Shown here piece after piece: positions 8,617 through 20,301 of a DNA stretch of 57,638 bases. Under the pieces are notes generated by a model. The model worked only from the letters and a program-made list of their open reading frames with translations, made no database searches and was not told the DNA's origin. Both the position numbers and the translations under genes were made by a program. Numbering within the stretch: the stretch's first letter is position 1; the number at the start of each line of letters is the position of its first letter. Origin of the DNA: an uncultured SAR86 cluster bacterium (GTDB lineage Bacteria; Pseudomonadota; Gammaproteobacteria; Magnimaribacterales; Magnimaribacteraceae). The DNA lies in the NCBI GenBank assembly GCA_902532015.1, contig CACAGI010000001.1:1-57638 (forward strand), read 5' to 3'.

Positions 8617-8946
8617 TTACTGTTTAAATTTGCTCCAAAGATAGTCTAAATCTTTACTTATGCCTTTGTCTTTTATAGGTAGCTTCTTTTTAACAAACAC
8701 AACATAATCCTTTTTTTGTAATTCTAAAACCTTAGAACTAAAACTACCTTTAATTTTTCTTTTTATTTTATTCCTTGTAACGGCCAATCGTATATCCTTT
8801 TTTCTAATAGCAACACCTAGTCTAGAGTGTTCCAAAGAGTTTTCTTTAGACAATATAAGAAAATTGTCAGTTGAGTATTTTTTGTCTGGAGAAGAAAAGA
8901 TTTCAGAAAAACCTTCTTTAGAGGGAATGGAGCGCTTTAACCCCAT
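8617..8946 (-). CDS. rnpA: Ribonuclease P protein component
   Basis: RnpA is the protein subunit that helps the RNase P RNA bind and cleave pre-tRNA 5' leaders. The 109-residue protein is strongly basic and contains the family signature RNKIKRKIKGSF at about residues 59-70. Its sequence is very A/T rich: one 60-base line inside it has 13 G+C, much lower than the genes to its left. It starts 5 bases after the rpmH stop, the conserved rpmH-rnpA pairing. Confidence 0.95.
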   Translation of the reverse strand: MGLKRSIPSKEGFSEIFSSPDKKYSTDNFLILSKENSLEHSRLGVAIRKKDIRLAVTRNKIKRKIKGSFSSKVLELQKKDYVVFVKKKLPIKDKGISKDLDYLWSKFKQ

Positions 8947-8951
8947 CTCAA

Positions 8952-9086
8952 CTATACCGTCAAGGAGGCCCTTCCCTTCCTTCTTCTGTTATTCAGAACC
9001 TTTCTGCCGCCCAGAGTTACTCTCCTGGCCCTAAAGCCGTGGGTTCTGGCTCGTTTTATTTTGCTTGGTTGGTAGGTTCTTTTCAT
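8952..9086 (-). CDS. rpmH: 50S ribosomal protein L34
   Basis: This 44-codon minus-strand frame begins [18 protein letters not shown] and ends [18 protein letters not shown], the almost invariant L34 sequence. L34 is a small basic protein of the large ribosomal subunit. It is the first gene of the leftward operon running out of the origin region and has its own well-formed promoter at 9118-9146. Confidence 0.97.
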   Translation of the reverse strand: MKRTYQPSKIKRARTHGFRARRVTLGGRKVLNNRRRKGRASLTV

Positions 9087-9241
9087 AACTTATCTCTATA
9101 GAACAACAAGGATGCGCATAATAGAGTTTTTAATAAGAATTAACAAGCAAAACATTGCAACAATATATCAACAAGTTATCCACAGAAAAAATCTGTGGTT
9201 ATACTGTGGATAAGTGTGTTAATTTATATATAATCAGTCTG
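9087..9241. other. Putative oriC / dnaA regulatory region
   Basis: This 155-base gap between the divergent rpmH and dnaA genes is the expected chromosomal origin position. It holds a perfect DnaA box TTATCCACA at 9176-9184, a second perfect box in reverse orientation (TGTGGATAA, 9205-9213) and a degenerate one between them (TGTGGTTAT, 9194-9202). An A/T-rich stretch follows (9219-9235). A TATACT -10 (9200-9205) with TTATCC (9176-9181) 18 bases upstream would place a dnaA promoter inside the boxes, fitting autoregulation. Gene direction is outward on both sides. The cluster is small, so it could be only the dnaA operator with the unwinding site nearby. Confidence 0.65.
9118..9146 (-). promoter_or_regulatory. 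Putative rpmH operon promoter
   Basis: On the minus strand a TTGTTA -35 (9141-9146) and a TATTAT -10 (9118-9123) are separated by exactly 17 bases. This gives a start near 9111, about 25 bases before the rpmH ATG. It fires away from the origin and would drive rpmH-rnpA-yidD-yidC-mnmE. Confidence 0.55.
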
Positions 9242-10591
9242 ATGACAGAACTACATTTTTGGGGAGAGTGCAAAAAAACTCTAGAAAAGGATCTAACGGT
9301 TGAAGAGTATTCTACCTGGATAGCGCCACTAATGCTAGAGGAAAATAATGGCACAAACCCCCTGTCTTACAGTGTTTTAGCGCCTAACAAGTTTATATCT
9401 GATTGGGTTGAGGACAACTATGGAACAACCATTAAAGAGAGACTGTCTGCAATAACAAGCAATAGAGAACTTAATTTACAGTTTGAAATTTATGCAGATA
9501 AGGCTTACGAGAATGTTAAAGAAAAAAGCCTTCCTGCCAATGAGCCCAGTCAAAACTCAACCAAGACAAAAAAAACTAATCTAATCCAAGAATTCACATT
9601 TGACACATTTGTAGAAGGAAAATCAAATCATATCGCGTTGGCCGCCTCTAGACAGATAGGAGGAGGATTAAAAAACTCCTATAACCCTCTTTTTATATAT
9701 GGGGGAGTTGGGTTAGGTAAAACACACCTTATGCATGCGGTTGGTAACGAACTGTTATCAAAAGATCCAAGAAAAAAAATAGCCTATGTTCATTCAGAGA
9801 AGTTTGTGAGTGATATGGTGAAATCACTGCAATTAGGAGCAATTAGTGAATTTAAACAATATTATAGATCCTTAGACGCGCTGCTTATTGATGACATTCA
9901 GTTTTTTGCAAAAAAAGAACAATCACAAGAAGAGCTTTTCCATACGTTCAACTCGCTATTAGAAAAGGGGAGTCAAATGATATTAACTTGCGACAGGTAT
10001 CCAAAAGAAATAGACGGATTGGAAGATCGATTAAAATCAAGATTAGGTTGGGGCTTGCCAGTGGTAATAGAGCCACCTGAGTTAGAAACAAGGGTGGCAA
10101 TTCTTTTAAGCAAAGCCCAATCATTAAATCATGCACTAGATGAAGAATCCGCCTTTTTCATTGCACAAAAGGTAAGATCTAATGTTAGGGAGCTTGAAGG
10201 AGCACTTAAAAGGGTCGTAGCTAATTCTAATTTTACAGGTAGAGAGATAACAGTTGACCTTATAAAAGACTCTCTTAAGGACCTTTTAGCTATTCAGGCC
10301 AGACAGGTAAGTGTAGACAATATTCAAAAAACAACAGCAGAGTATTACAACATAAAATTAAGCGATTTATTGTCTAAGAGAAGAAGTAGGTCTGTGGCCA
10401 GGCCAAGACAAATGGCCATGTTCTTAGCTAAGGAGTTAACAAATTATAGTCTACCAGAAATTGGGGAATCATTTGGGGGCAGAGATCACACAACCGTTAT
10501 ACATGCTTGTAAAAAAATACAGGAACTTAGGAATTTTAATTTAGATATAGAGGAAGATTATAGAAAACTTCTTAGGGTTTTAACTATATAA
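9242..10591 (+). CDS. dnaA: Chromosomal replication initiator protein DnaA
   Basis: DnaA binds the DnaA boxes and opens the origin. Domain I starts [18 protein letters not shown]. The AAA+ core has the Walker A motif [15 protein letters not shown] and Walker B LLIDDIQF, and the C-terminal DNA-binding domain has [20 protein letters not shown] and [13 protein letters not shown] start it at the ATG at 9242 (449 residues). An in-frame upstream ATG at 9155 would add 29 residues encoded through the DnaA boxes and is very unlikely. It heads dnaA-dnaN-recF-gyrB with short gaps. Confidence 0.98.
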   Translation: MTELHFWGECKKTLEKDLTVEEYSTWIAPLMLEENNGTNPLSYSVLAPNKFISDWVEDNYGTTIKERLSAITSNRELNLQFEIYADKAYENVKEKSLPANEPSQNSTKTKKTNLIQEFTFDTFVEGKSNHIALAASRQIGGGLKNSYNPLFIYGGVGLGKTHLMHAVGNELLSKDPRKKIAYVHSEKFVSDMVKSLQLGAISEFKQYYRSLDALLIDDIQFFAKKEQSQEELFHTFNSLLEKGSQMILTCDRYPKEIDGLEDRLKSRLGWGLPVVIEPPELETRVAILLSKAQSLNHALDEESAFFIAQKVRSNVRELEGALKRVVANSNFTGREITVDLIKDSLKDLLAIQARQVSVDNIQKTTAEYYNIKLSDLLSKRRSRSVARPRQMAMFLAKELTNYSLPEIGESFGGRDHTTVIHACKKIQELRNFNLDIEEDYRKLLRVLTI

Positions 10592-10599
10592 TTAACACA

Positions 10600-11700
10600 A
10601 TGAAATTCACGGCTGAAAAATCACAAATTGTTGATTCATTACAAAATGCTGCAGCGGTTGCTGAACGCAGGCAAACAATCCCTATATTAGCAAATCTAAG
10701 GCTAAAGGTAATTTCTGGCAAGCTTGAGGTCGCAGCAACGGATTTAGAAATACAAGTAAAGGCTTATTGCGAATTATTAAGCGTCGAGGAGGAGGGCGAA
10801 ACAACGGTTTCAGCTAGAAAAATGTCTGAGCTCTGTAGGTCTTTACCTGATTCTGAAAATGTTAATTTTGAGCTAAAGGATGGAAAATTAACGGTTAGTT
10901 CTAAAAACTTTCATGGAGATTTTGCCACAATCTCAGCCGATGATTTTCCTGAATTAGAGGTAAATGAAGACCAAACCAACACTACAGTAATGTCTGGTGC
11001 GTTAAAAAGGATTCTTACAAAAACATCTTTTTCAATGGCCTCCCAAGACGTTCGCTATTATCTAAATGGACTTCTTTTAGAGCATTCCTCTGGTGAATTA
11101 AAAGGGGTGGCTACAGATGGGCATAGACTGGCTCTTTCTGTTTCAGAAACCAAAGGAGGAGGTCCAGAAATGAGGAATATCCTTCCAAGAAAAGCTGCTT
11201 TAGAGCTTGCTAAACTCCTTTCTCCTGATGAAACGCCCATAGAAATGCTTGTTGGTCCCACATATATAGGCATAAAAACAGATAATTTAAATTTCGCTTC
11301 TAAGCTAATAGATGGTAAGTATCCTGATTATGAAAAAGTATTTCCTTCTGGAGAACCACTACCAATGGTGGTTGGTAAAGAAACTCTTCAGTCTGCTCTT
11401 TCACGAGCCTCTGTGCTGTCTAATGAAAAATACAGAGGAGTCAGGTTTGAACTATCAAAAGGAGCACTAAAACTTACTGCGAACAACCCGGAACAGGAAT
11501 CAGCAGAAGAAGTTTTGGAGGTAGATTACAATGGATCAGATCTAGAGGTAGGTTTTAATATTGGTTATCTAATCGACGTGCTTAGTTCTCTTGAAGAAGA
11601 AAGCGTAATGTTTGAATTTTATGGAGAAGATTCTAGTTGTGTAATAAAAGAACCTAGCTCTGAGAATGAGGTATACGTCATCATGCCAATGAGGCTTTAA
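10600..11700 (+). CDS. dnaN: DNA polymerase III beta sliding clamp
   Basis: DnaN is the ring-shaped processivity clamp of the replicative polymerase. The 366-residue length and N-terminus (MKFTAEKSQIVDSLQNAA) are typical. Family blocks such as ATDLEIQV, VATDGHRLA and the terminal YVIMPMRL, which forms part of the partner-binding pocket, are present. It begins 8 bases after dnaA, and its stop overlaps the recF start (TAATG). Confidence 0.98.
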   Translation: MKFTAEKSQIVDSLQNAAAVAERRQTIPILANLRLKVISGKLEVAATDLEIQVKAYCELLSVEEEGETTVSARKMSELCRSLPDSENVNFELKDGKLTVSSKNFHGDFATISADDFPELEVNEDQTNTTVMSGALKRILTKTSFSMASQDVRYYLNGLLLEHSSGELKGVATDGHRLALSVSETKGGGPEMRNILPRKAALELAKLLSPDETPIEMLVGPTYIGIKTDNLNFASKLIDGKYPDYEKVFPSGEPLPMVVGKETLQSALSRASVLSNEKYRGVRFELSKGALKLTANNPEQESAEEVLEVDYNGSDLEVGFNIGYLIDVLSSLEEESVMFEFYGEDSSCVIKEPSSENEVYVIMPMRL

Positions 11701-12770
11701 TGCCAATAAGCAGGGTCTATCTTGAAAATTTTAGACTTTTTAAGAAAAAAGATTTAACTTTTTCTGAACAAAAAAACTTTATACAGGGCCTCAATGGCTC
11801 AGGAAAAACTTCAATCCTAGAATCCATTGAAATGCTTTATAGTGGAAAGTCCTTTAGAACGTCTAAAAGCAAGGAATGCATAAACCACAAGTCTAGCTCA
11901 TTTCAAATTTCTTTAAAAAGCTCGTATCTAGAAAATAAATCAGTTATGAGAGGTTCTAATAAAATTAATGGTAGATTAAGTTTTTCTAGAAAACTTAATG
12001 AAAGAAGATCAAAGAAAGAGGCTATTTTCTTTCTTCAAACAGTTCTTGCCAAAAACCTTAGAATGATAGAAGGGGAGCCAGAGTTAAGAAGAGACCATAT
12101 AAATAACTTAATGTTTCACGTGAAACCCGACTCTTATAAAAAATACCTTGATTACAATAAAACTCTTAAACAAAGAAATAGTTCTCTAAAACAAAAGTTA
12201 AACAGGTCTGAAATTTTAGTCTGGACAAAGCAGCTCGCAGCTTTGGGTGTAAGCTTAAGTAAAGATCAGCACGACTTCTTTAACAAGTTTAGAGATATGT
12301 ATATTCAAAGCTTGAAATTATTCGCAAATGATAAAAAACTAAAATTTTTGGACAATGCTGATGTTAGGCTTGTTAAGGGCTGGGAGCGTTCTAGATCTTT
12401 GCTTGATTGTTTGCAAGAATCTATCGAAAAAGACCTAGCCTTAGGTTATACAACTCAGGGGCCCCACAGAATGGATTGTTCGTATTATGTAAACGGAAAA
12501 AAGGCTTCCTCAATTTTATCTAGAGGTCAGCTCAAGATATTGATTTTATTAATATTTTTATTAAATCATGATCTTATAAACTCTTTTCTTGATAGTGATA
12601 CAGTTTTGCTTATAGATGACCTTGGCTCAGAGTTAGATTTACAGAATTTAGAACTTGCTCTCAATGAAATCTCTAAGGCTCCAAACCAAATAATCTTAAC
12701 GGGGGTACAGGGAGAAGATTTAGAAAAACTGGTATCAAATTTTAGTAATTTTAAAAGGATAAATTTATAA
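11700..12770 (+). CDS. recF: DNA replication and repair protein RecF
   Basis: RecF is an SMC-like ATPase that helps load RecA at gapped DNA. The 356-residue protein has the Walker A motif GLNGSGKTSILE at about residues 30-41, the ABC signature LSRGQLKI and Walker B VLLIDDLGSELD. The start overlaps the dnaN stop by one base (TAATG). Codons for the LMFHVKP stretch contain a near-perfect parS sequence at 12112-12127, so this coding region also appears to be a chromosome-segregation site. Confidence 0.96.
   Translation: MPISRVYLENFRLFKKKDLTFSEQKNFIQGLNGSGKTSILESIEMLYSGKSFRTSKSKECINHKSSSFQISLKSSYLENKSVMRGSNKINGRLSFSRKLNERRSKKEAIFFLQTVLAKNLRMIEGEPELRRDHINNLMFHVKPDSYKKYLDYNKTLKQRNSSLKQKLNRSEILVWTKQLAALGVSLSKDQHDFFNKFRDMYIQSLKLFANDKKLKFLDNADVRLVKGWERSRSLLDCLQESIEKDLALGYTTQGPHRMDCSYYVNGKKASSILSRGQLKILILLIFLLNHDLINSFLDSDTVLLIDDLGSELDLQNLELALNEISKAPNQIILTGVQGEDLEKLVSNFSNFKRINL
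12112..12127. promoter_or_regulatory. parS centromere site inside recF
   Basis: The 16-mer TGTTTCACGTGAAACC matches the widely conserved chromosomal parS palindrome TGTTTCACGTGAAACA at 15 of 16 positions and keeps the central GTTTCACGTGAAAC palindrome intact. It lies about 2.9 kb from the DnaA boxes, within the usual range for origin-proximal parS sites. It is read as L-M-F-H-V-K in RecF. The matching ParA and ParB are encoded at 1172-2798. Confidence 0.88.
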
Positions 12771-12790
12771 ATTTATATTAAAATACGTAA

Positions 12791-16008
<3,218 letters not shown>

Positions 16009-16563
16009 TTAGATATCTTGCATTAGGATGTAATTAACAGCACCATTTAAGTTGTCGAAGCATTGTTCTGTAGGTGGGCTATTCTTCGTTCCAAAAACCT
16101 TTTCGCCGTACCCACCCTTCTTAATTAGCAATGGAATACAGCCAAAATTTCTCCCTGCTGTTATGTCCGAGTCTTTATCGCCTACAAAATATTTTCCTTT
16201 TAAGGATACTTGTAATTCCTGCTCTATTTCTATTAATAGGCCTACTTCAGGTTTTCTGCACTTACAATTTGTCTCAGGTGCGTGCGGGCAATAGGCTATA
16301 TAGTCTATTTGGCCTCCAAGCTTAGATAGCAGATCAATCATATGGTCATGCACTTTTTTTAGTTCTGCTTCAGAAATAATTTTCTTTTCAATGCAGGCTT
16401 GGTTGGTCGCAATAGCTACTTTATATCCGTTTTGAGTCAGTCTGGCTATGGCCTCGAGGCTACCCTCAATAGCTTCAAACTCTTTTGGGCTTGTGACGTA
16501 AGTCATTAGATCAACATTAACAACGCCGTCTCTATCTAATATAACTAATTTTTGGTCCTTCAA
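16009..16563 (-). CDS. gmhB: D-glycero-beta-D-manno-heptose-1,7-bisphosphate 7-phosphatase
   Basis: GmhB is a HAD-family phosphatase in the synthesis of ADP-heptose for the lipopolysaccharide core. The 184-residue protein has the HAD motif LDRDGVVN, the cysteine-rich zinc loop CPHAPETNCKCRKP and the VGDKDSDITAG motif. The start is a TTG at 16563, 8 bases after the GlyRS stop, with no better in-frame ATG before the catalytic motif. It pairs with the plsC-like gene, as in Pseudomonas and relatives. Confidence 0.9.
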   Translation of the reverse strand: MKDQKLVILDRDGVVNVDLMTYVTSPKEFEAIEGSLEAIARLTQNGYKVAIATNQACIEKKIISEAELKKVHDHMIDLLSKLGGQIDYIAYCPHAPETNCKCRKPEVGLLIEIEQELQVSLKGKYFVGDKDSDITAGRNFGCIPLLIKKGGYGEKVFGTKNSPPTEQCFDNLNGAVNYILMQDI

Positions 16564-16571
16564 AGCTTACT

Positions 16572-17921
16572 TCAATTATTTAGAGCATTCTTAAAATAAT
16601 CAGAAATAGATTTTTTTTCTAATCTTTCTTGCTTCATTGTATCTCTATCTCTTATGGTAACAGTTCCATCTTCAAGAGATTGAAAGTCTACAGTTATGCA
16701 CATTGGCGTTCCAATCTCATCATGTTTTCTGTAGCTTTTTCCAATATTGCCCGAATTTTCCAGTAGAACCCTTCCAAGAGCAAGGCTTTGAAGTTCATTT
16801 TTAATATCTTTTGCCCTTTCAACCAGGTCTTTATTATTCCTTTTGAGGGGTATAACAGCTGCTTTTATGGGGGCAAGGTGTGGTTTTAGGCGTAAAACTG
16901 TCCTTTCCTTTCCATCTTTAAGTTTTTCAACATTATAAGCCTCATTTAAAATGGCTAAAAACCCTCTTTCAACTCCAGCTGAAGGCTCAATAACATAAGG
17001 GACAAACCAATCTCCGGTTTTTGTATCTTGAATTGCAAGTTTTGCGTTAGAGTGAGTATTTACATCTACTTTTGCTGTTAAATTAAGTTCAGATTGTTCT
17101 CTAGAATGTGATCCTAAGTCAAAATCTGTCCTATTTGCTATACCTTCAAGCTCCTCAAGGCCGTGAGGGAACTTATACATAATATCTACCGTTGCTTTAG
17201 AATAATGAGCTAATTCTTCACTAGGTACATGATACAGTTCAATGCTTTCCTTGCTTACCCCTTGATTCTCCCACCACTTTAGTCTCAGGTCAGTCCATTC
17301 TTTATGCCACTTTTCGTCTTCTCCCGGTTTTACAAAGAATTCTAGTTCCATCTGCTCAAATTCACGAACCCGAAATATAAAATTTCTAGGGGTGATTTCA
17401 TTTCTAAATGCTTTACCCATTTGAGCAATACCAAACGGAAGAGAGTGTGGAGTAGAATCTATTACGTTTTTAAAATTAGTAAAAATACTTTGTGCGGTCT
17501 CAGGTCTTAAATAGGCAAAAGAATCCCCATCTTCTATTGGGCCTACATTTGTTTTGAACATAAGATTAAAATGTCTAGGTTCAGTTAAATCTTCTTTTTT
17601 ACAATAATCTGGTACTTGATCTGCTCTAAATCTTTCGCCACAGGACTTGCAGTCCACCAAGGGATCTGTAAAAGTGTCCTCATGGCCAGAATATTTTAGA
17701 ACAATAGGGCTTGTTAAAATTGATGAGTCTATGCCTTCTATATCATCTCTTTCATAAACCATAGACTTCCACCATGATTTTTTGAGATTGTTCTTTAGTT
17801 CGACTCCAAGTGGGCCGAAGTCATAGGAGCCTTGCAGACCCCCATAGATCTCATTTGACTGAAAAATAAAACCTCTTCTTTTGCAAAGGGCCACTAATTT
17901 ATCCATAGACTCAGCTGACAT
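16572..17921 (-). CDS. glyS: Glycyl-tRNA synthetase, dimeric alpha2 type
   Basis: This single-chain class II synthetase charges tRNA-Gly. The 449 residues show the alpha2-family N-terminus ([18 protein letters not shown]), a CKSC pair (C91, C94) with C107, class II motif 2 at 171-196 ([12 protein letters not shown] then [11 protein letters not shown]), motif 3 with R319 in [10 protein letters not shown], and a C-terminal anticodon-binding domain ([12 protein letters not shown]). Most gammaproteobacteria instead use an unrelated alpha2beta2 enzyme from glyQ and glyS. In Pseudomonas those two genes lie at this same spot, next to gmhB and plsC. This looks like replacement in place by a transferred gene. 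Confidence 0.95.
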   Translation of the reverse strand: MSAESMDKLVALCKRRGFIFQSNEIYGGLQGSYDFGPLGVELKNNLKKSWWKSMVYERDDIEGIDSSILTSPIVLKYSGHEDTFTDPLVDCKSCGERFRADQVPDYCKKEDLTEPRHFNLMFKTNVGPIEDGDSFAYLRPETAQSIFTNFKNVIDSTPHSLPFGIAQMGKAFRNEITPRNFIFRVREFEQMELEFFVKPGEDEKWHKEWTDLRLKWWENQGVSKESIELYHVPSEELAHYSKATVDIMYKFPHGLEELEGIANRTDFDLGSHSREQSELNLTAKVDVNTHSNAKLAIQDTKTGDWFVPYVIEPSAGVERGFLAILNEAYNVEKLKDGKERTVLRLKPHLAPIKAAVIPLKRNNKDLVERAKDIKNELQSLALGRVLLENSGNIGKSYRKHDEIGTPMCITVDFQSLEDGTVTIRDRDTMKQERLEKKSISDYFKNALNN

Positions 17922-17960
17922 AATAGTTTAATAGTAAGTACTTACTTTTTTTAATATCCT

Positions 17961-18836
17961 TTATTTATAGGGATCTTTATCGCCCACTCTTCTGTATTTT
18001 TTATACTCCCAGGCATATTGTTCAGGTGCTAGCATTATACATTTTTCTAATTCTTTATTCATTGCATCAACGCCTTCTTGCATCATCGTTGGCATTTCTA
18101 AAGGTTTGCTAAATATTATTTTGAAGCCTCTACCTTTTTCTTCTCTAATACAAACCATAGAGTGTATTTTTGCTTTTGTCTTAATATGCAATCTCCACAA
18201 TAAGGACATTGAAAGACAAGGCTGTCCAAAGAAATTTGATATCTCTCCACCTGAAAGCTCAGGAACTTGGTCAGATGCTATGGCAACTGACTTCCCGTGT
18301 TTTAAATTATTAAGCATATTTTTTAAACCAGAAATATTAATATCCACCATATCAATACCCATTTTTGATCTGGCCTTTTCCACAAAAGTATTAAGATGTT
18401 TATTTTTAATTTTTGAAAAGGGAACGGAGCAATCAATTTTTTTTCCCAAGAAATTAATAAGAATTTCAATATTTGCATGATGCGGTGTAAATAGAATAAG
18501 ACCATCTCCTTTGTCTATGGACTTAATAACATCTTCAAAGCCTTCAACTACCAAAGTTTTAGGTAAATCTTTTCCAGGAAGTTTTTTCCAAACATATCCA
18601 CTTTCAAATACAGTCTTACATGTCTCAATTAAACTTTTCTTGCATAGGTCCTTAACTTCATTGTTTTTCAAGTTTTCAAATGCAAGCTTTAAATTAACTA
18701 AGGTTATCTTTTTATGCCTATTTGGAATAATAAATAACAGATTTCCAGTTATATATCCTAATATATGAATAACCTTAAGCGGAGCTTTAGACAAAATAGA
18801 TAAAAACGGCCTAATGATAATATAATAAAGAAACAT
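17961..18836 (-). CDS. Lipid A biosynthesis acyltransferase family protein (LpxL/HtrB-like)
   Basis: This is a predicted inner-membrane late acyltransferase that adds a secondary fatty acid to lipid A. The 291-residue protein has an N-terminal membrane stretch, the HX4E catalytic motif (HHANIE) after FTPHHANIEIL, a VAIASDQVP motif and the conserved FFGQPC segment. The same gene class follows the GlyRS genes in Pseudomonas. Which acyl chain and position it uses cannot be told from sequence. Confidence 0.88.
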   Translation of the reverse strand: MFLYYIIIRPFLSILSKAPLKVIHILGYITGNLLFIIPNRHKKITLVNLKLAFENLKNNEVKDLCKKSLIETCKTVFESGYVWKKLPGKDLPKTLVVEGFEDVIKSIDKGDGLILFTPHHANIEILINFLGKKIDCSVPFSKIKNKHLNTFVEKARSKMGIDMVDINISGLKNMLNNLKHGKSVAIASDQVPELSGGEISNFFGQPCLSMSLLWRLHIKTKAKIHSMVCIREEKGRGFKIIFSKPLEMPTMMQEGVDAMNKELEKCIMLAPEQYAWEYKKYRRVGDKDPYK

Positions 18837-18845
18837 TTGTTCTTT

Positions 18846-20294
18846 TTAACTTCTCCAAAAGGCAGGAGTAAACAGCAAAAGAAGAGTAAATATCTCTAAC
18901 CTTCCTAGTAGCATGGCCATACAAAGGCCTAGTTTAGAAGCATCATTTAGTTCTTTATAGTTATTAGATACCTCTCCAAGACCAGGTCCTAAGTTATTTA
19001 GAGTAGCTCCTACTGCAGAAAACGAGGTTAAAAAATCATTATTTTGAGAAAGTAAAAACATTAAAAGAACAATAAAAACTGCCACATAGATTGAGAAGAA
19101 TCCCCATACTGACTCTGCAATTCGTGGATCTAATGATTTTTTACCAAATTTAATAGTCACAACGGCATTAGGGTGAATAAGTTTTGTTATTTCTCCTACT
19201 CCTTGGCGCATTAGAATCAAAGTTCTTATAACCTTAATGCCTCCTCCTGTTGAGCCAGCACATGCACCTACAAAAGCTACAGTTAAAAGCATAATCGGCA
19301 CAAATAGAGGCCAATCGGCGTAGTTTGACGTTAAATAGCCGGTAGTTGTTCCAATTGATACGGCCTGAAAAATGCTTTCTGCTAGCAAATTGTTGTTAGG
19401 TACTGAACTCAGATATAGGGTAAGGTAAGTTATAAGGCCTGTAGTTATTAATATAGATAAATAGAGTTTTACTTCTGAGTCGTAGAAATAATGTAGTAAT
19501 CTCCTTTTTGTCCAAGCAATGTAGTGAAGGGCAAAGTTAATCCCAGATACGACCATAAAAACAACTGCAGTCCATCTCAAGGAAGTTTCTTCAAAATATG
19601 AAAAACTTGCATCATGAGTAGAAAAGCCACCTATAGAAACAGTTGAGAAGGCATGACAAATAGCATCAAATGTAGTCATTCCAAATGTTTTATACAGACT
19701 TGCACACATAACAGTCATTGTGAGGTAAACAAACCATAGTGCTTTAGCTGTTTCTGTTATTCTAGGAGTCATCTTAGTATCTTTCATAGGGCCTGGAGTT
19801 TCGGCCTTATAGAGCTGCATACCACCAACACCCAACAAAGGAAGTACTGCAACAGCTAGTACAATTATTCCCATACCACCGAGCCATTGAAGCAGTTGTC
19901 TATAAAATAGTAACGATTTAGCCATATCATCTAAACCTACAAATACTGTTGCGCCTGTTGTCGTTAGACCAGATATAGATTCAAATAAGGCATCTATATA
20001 ACTTATATCGTCTAAATTCGCTAAAAAGAAAGGAAATGAGCCAAAAATCGCTAAAATTGTCCAAAAGAATATTGTTATGATGAATCCATCTTTTGTTCTC
20101 AAATCACCATTTCTCTTTTTTGCAAAGAAATTCATTAAAAAGCCTATTAGAAACGTTATGAAACCAGTAGAAATAAATATAAAAACGTACTCCTCTTCTC
20201 CATAGAAATATGCGAAAAAGCCAGGTAATATTTGAGCTATGCTAAAAACCATTAGGAGGTATCCTAGAATTTTTGAAGTGTAGGGCAGGGGCAT
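18846..20294 (-). CDS. trkH: Trk potassium uptake system membrane subunit TrkH
   Basis: TrkH is the K+-conducting subunit of the Trk system. The 482-residue protein has many hydrophobic helices in the MPM repeat pattern. Filter-like loops include SGLTTTGATVF, HAFSTVSIGGFSTHDAS and VSIGTTTGYLTSNYADWP, followed by GACAGSTGGGIKVIR and LNNLGPGLG. It lies 7 bases after trkA, its regulatory partner, so the two are one operon. Confidence 0.95.
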   Translation of the reverse strand: MPLPYTSKILGYLLMVFSIAQILPGFFAYFYGEEEYVFIFISTGFITFLIGFLMNFFAKKRNGDLRTKDGFIITIFFWTILAIFGSFPFFLANLDDISYIDALFESISGLTTTGATVFVGLDDMAKSLLFYRQLLQWLGGMGIIVLAVAVLPLLGVGGMQLYKAETPGPMKDTKMTPRITETAKALWFVYLTMTVMCASLYKTFGMTTFDAICHAFSTVSIGGFSTHDASFSYFEETSLRWTAVVFMVVSGINFALHYIAWTKRRLLHYFYDSEVKLYLSILITTGLITYLTLYLSSVPNNNLLAESIFQAVSIGTTTGYLTSNYADWPLFVPIMLLTVAFVGACAGSTGGGIKVIRTLILMRQGVGEITKLIHPNAVVTIKFGKKSLDPRIAESVWGFFSIYVAVFIVLLMFLLSQNNDFLTSFSAVGATLNNLGPGLGEVSNNYKELNDASKLGLCMAMLLGRLEIFTLLLLFTPAFWRS

Positions 20295-20301
20295 AGCTAG
20301 T

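Noticed and set aside
9155-9241. Upstream in-frame extension of dnaA
   Set aside because: The extra 29 residues would be coded by the DnaA-box region and have no family similarity; the conserved domain I begins at the ATG at 9242.
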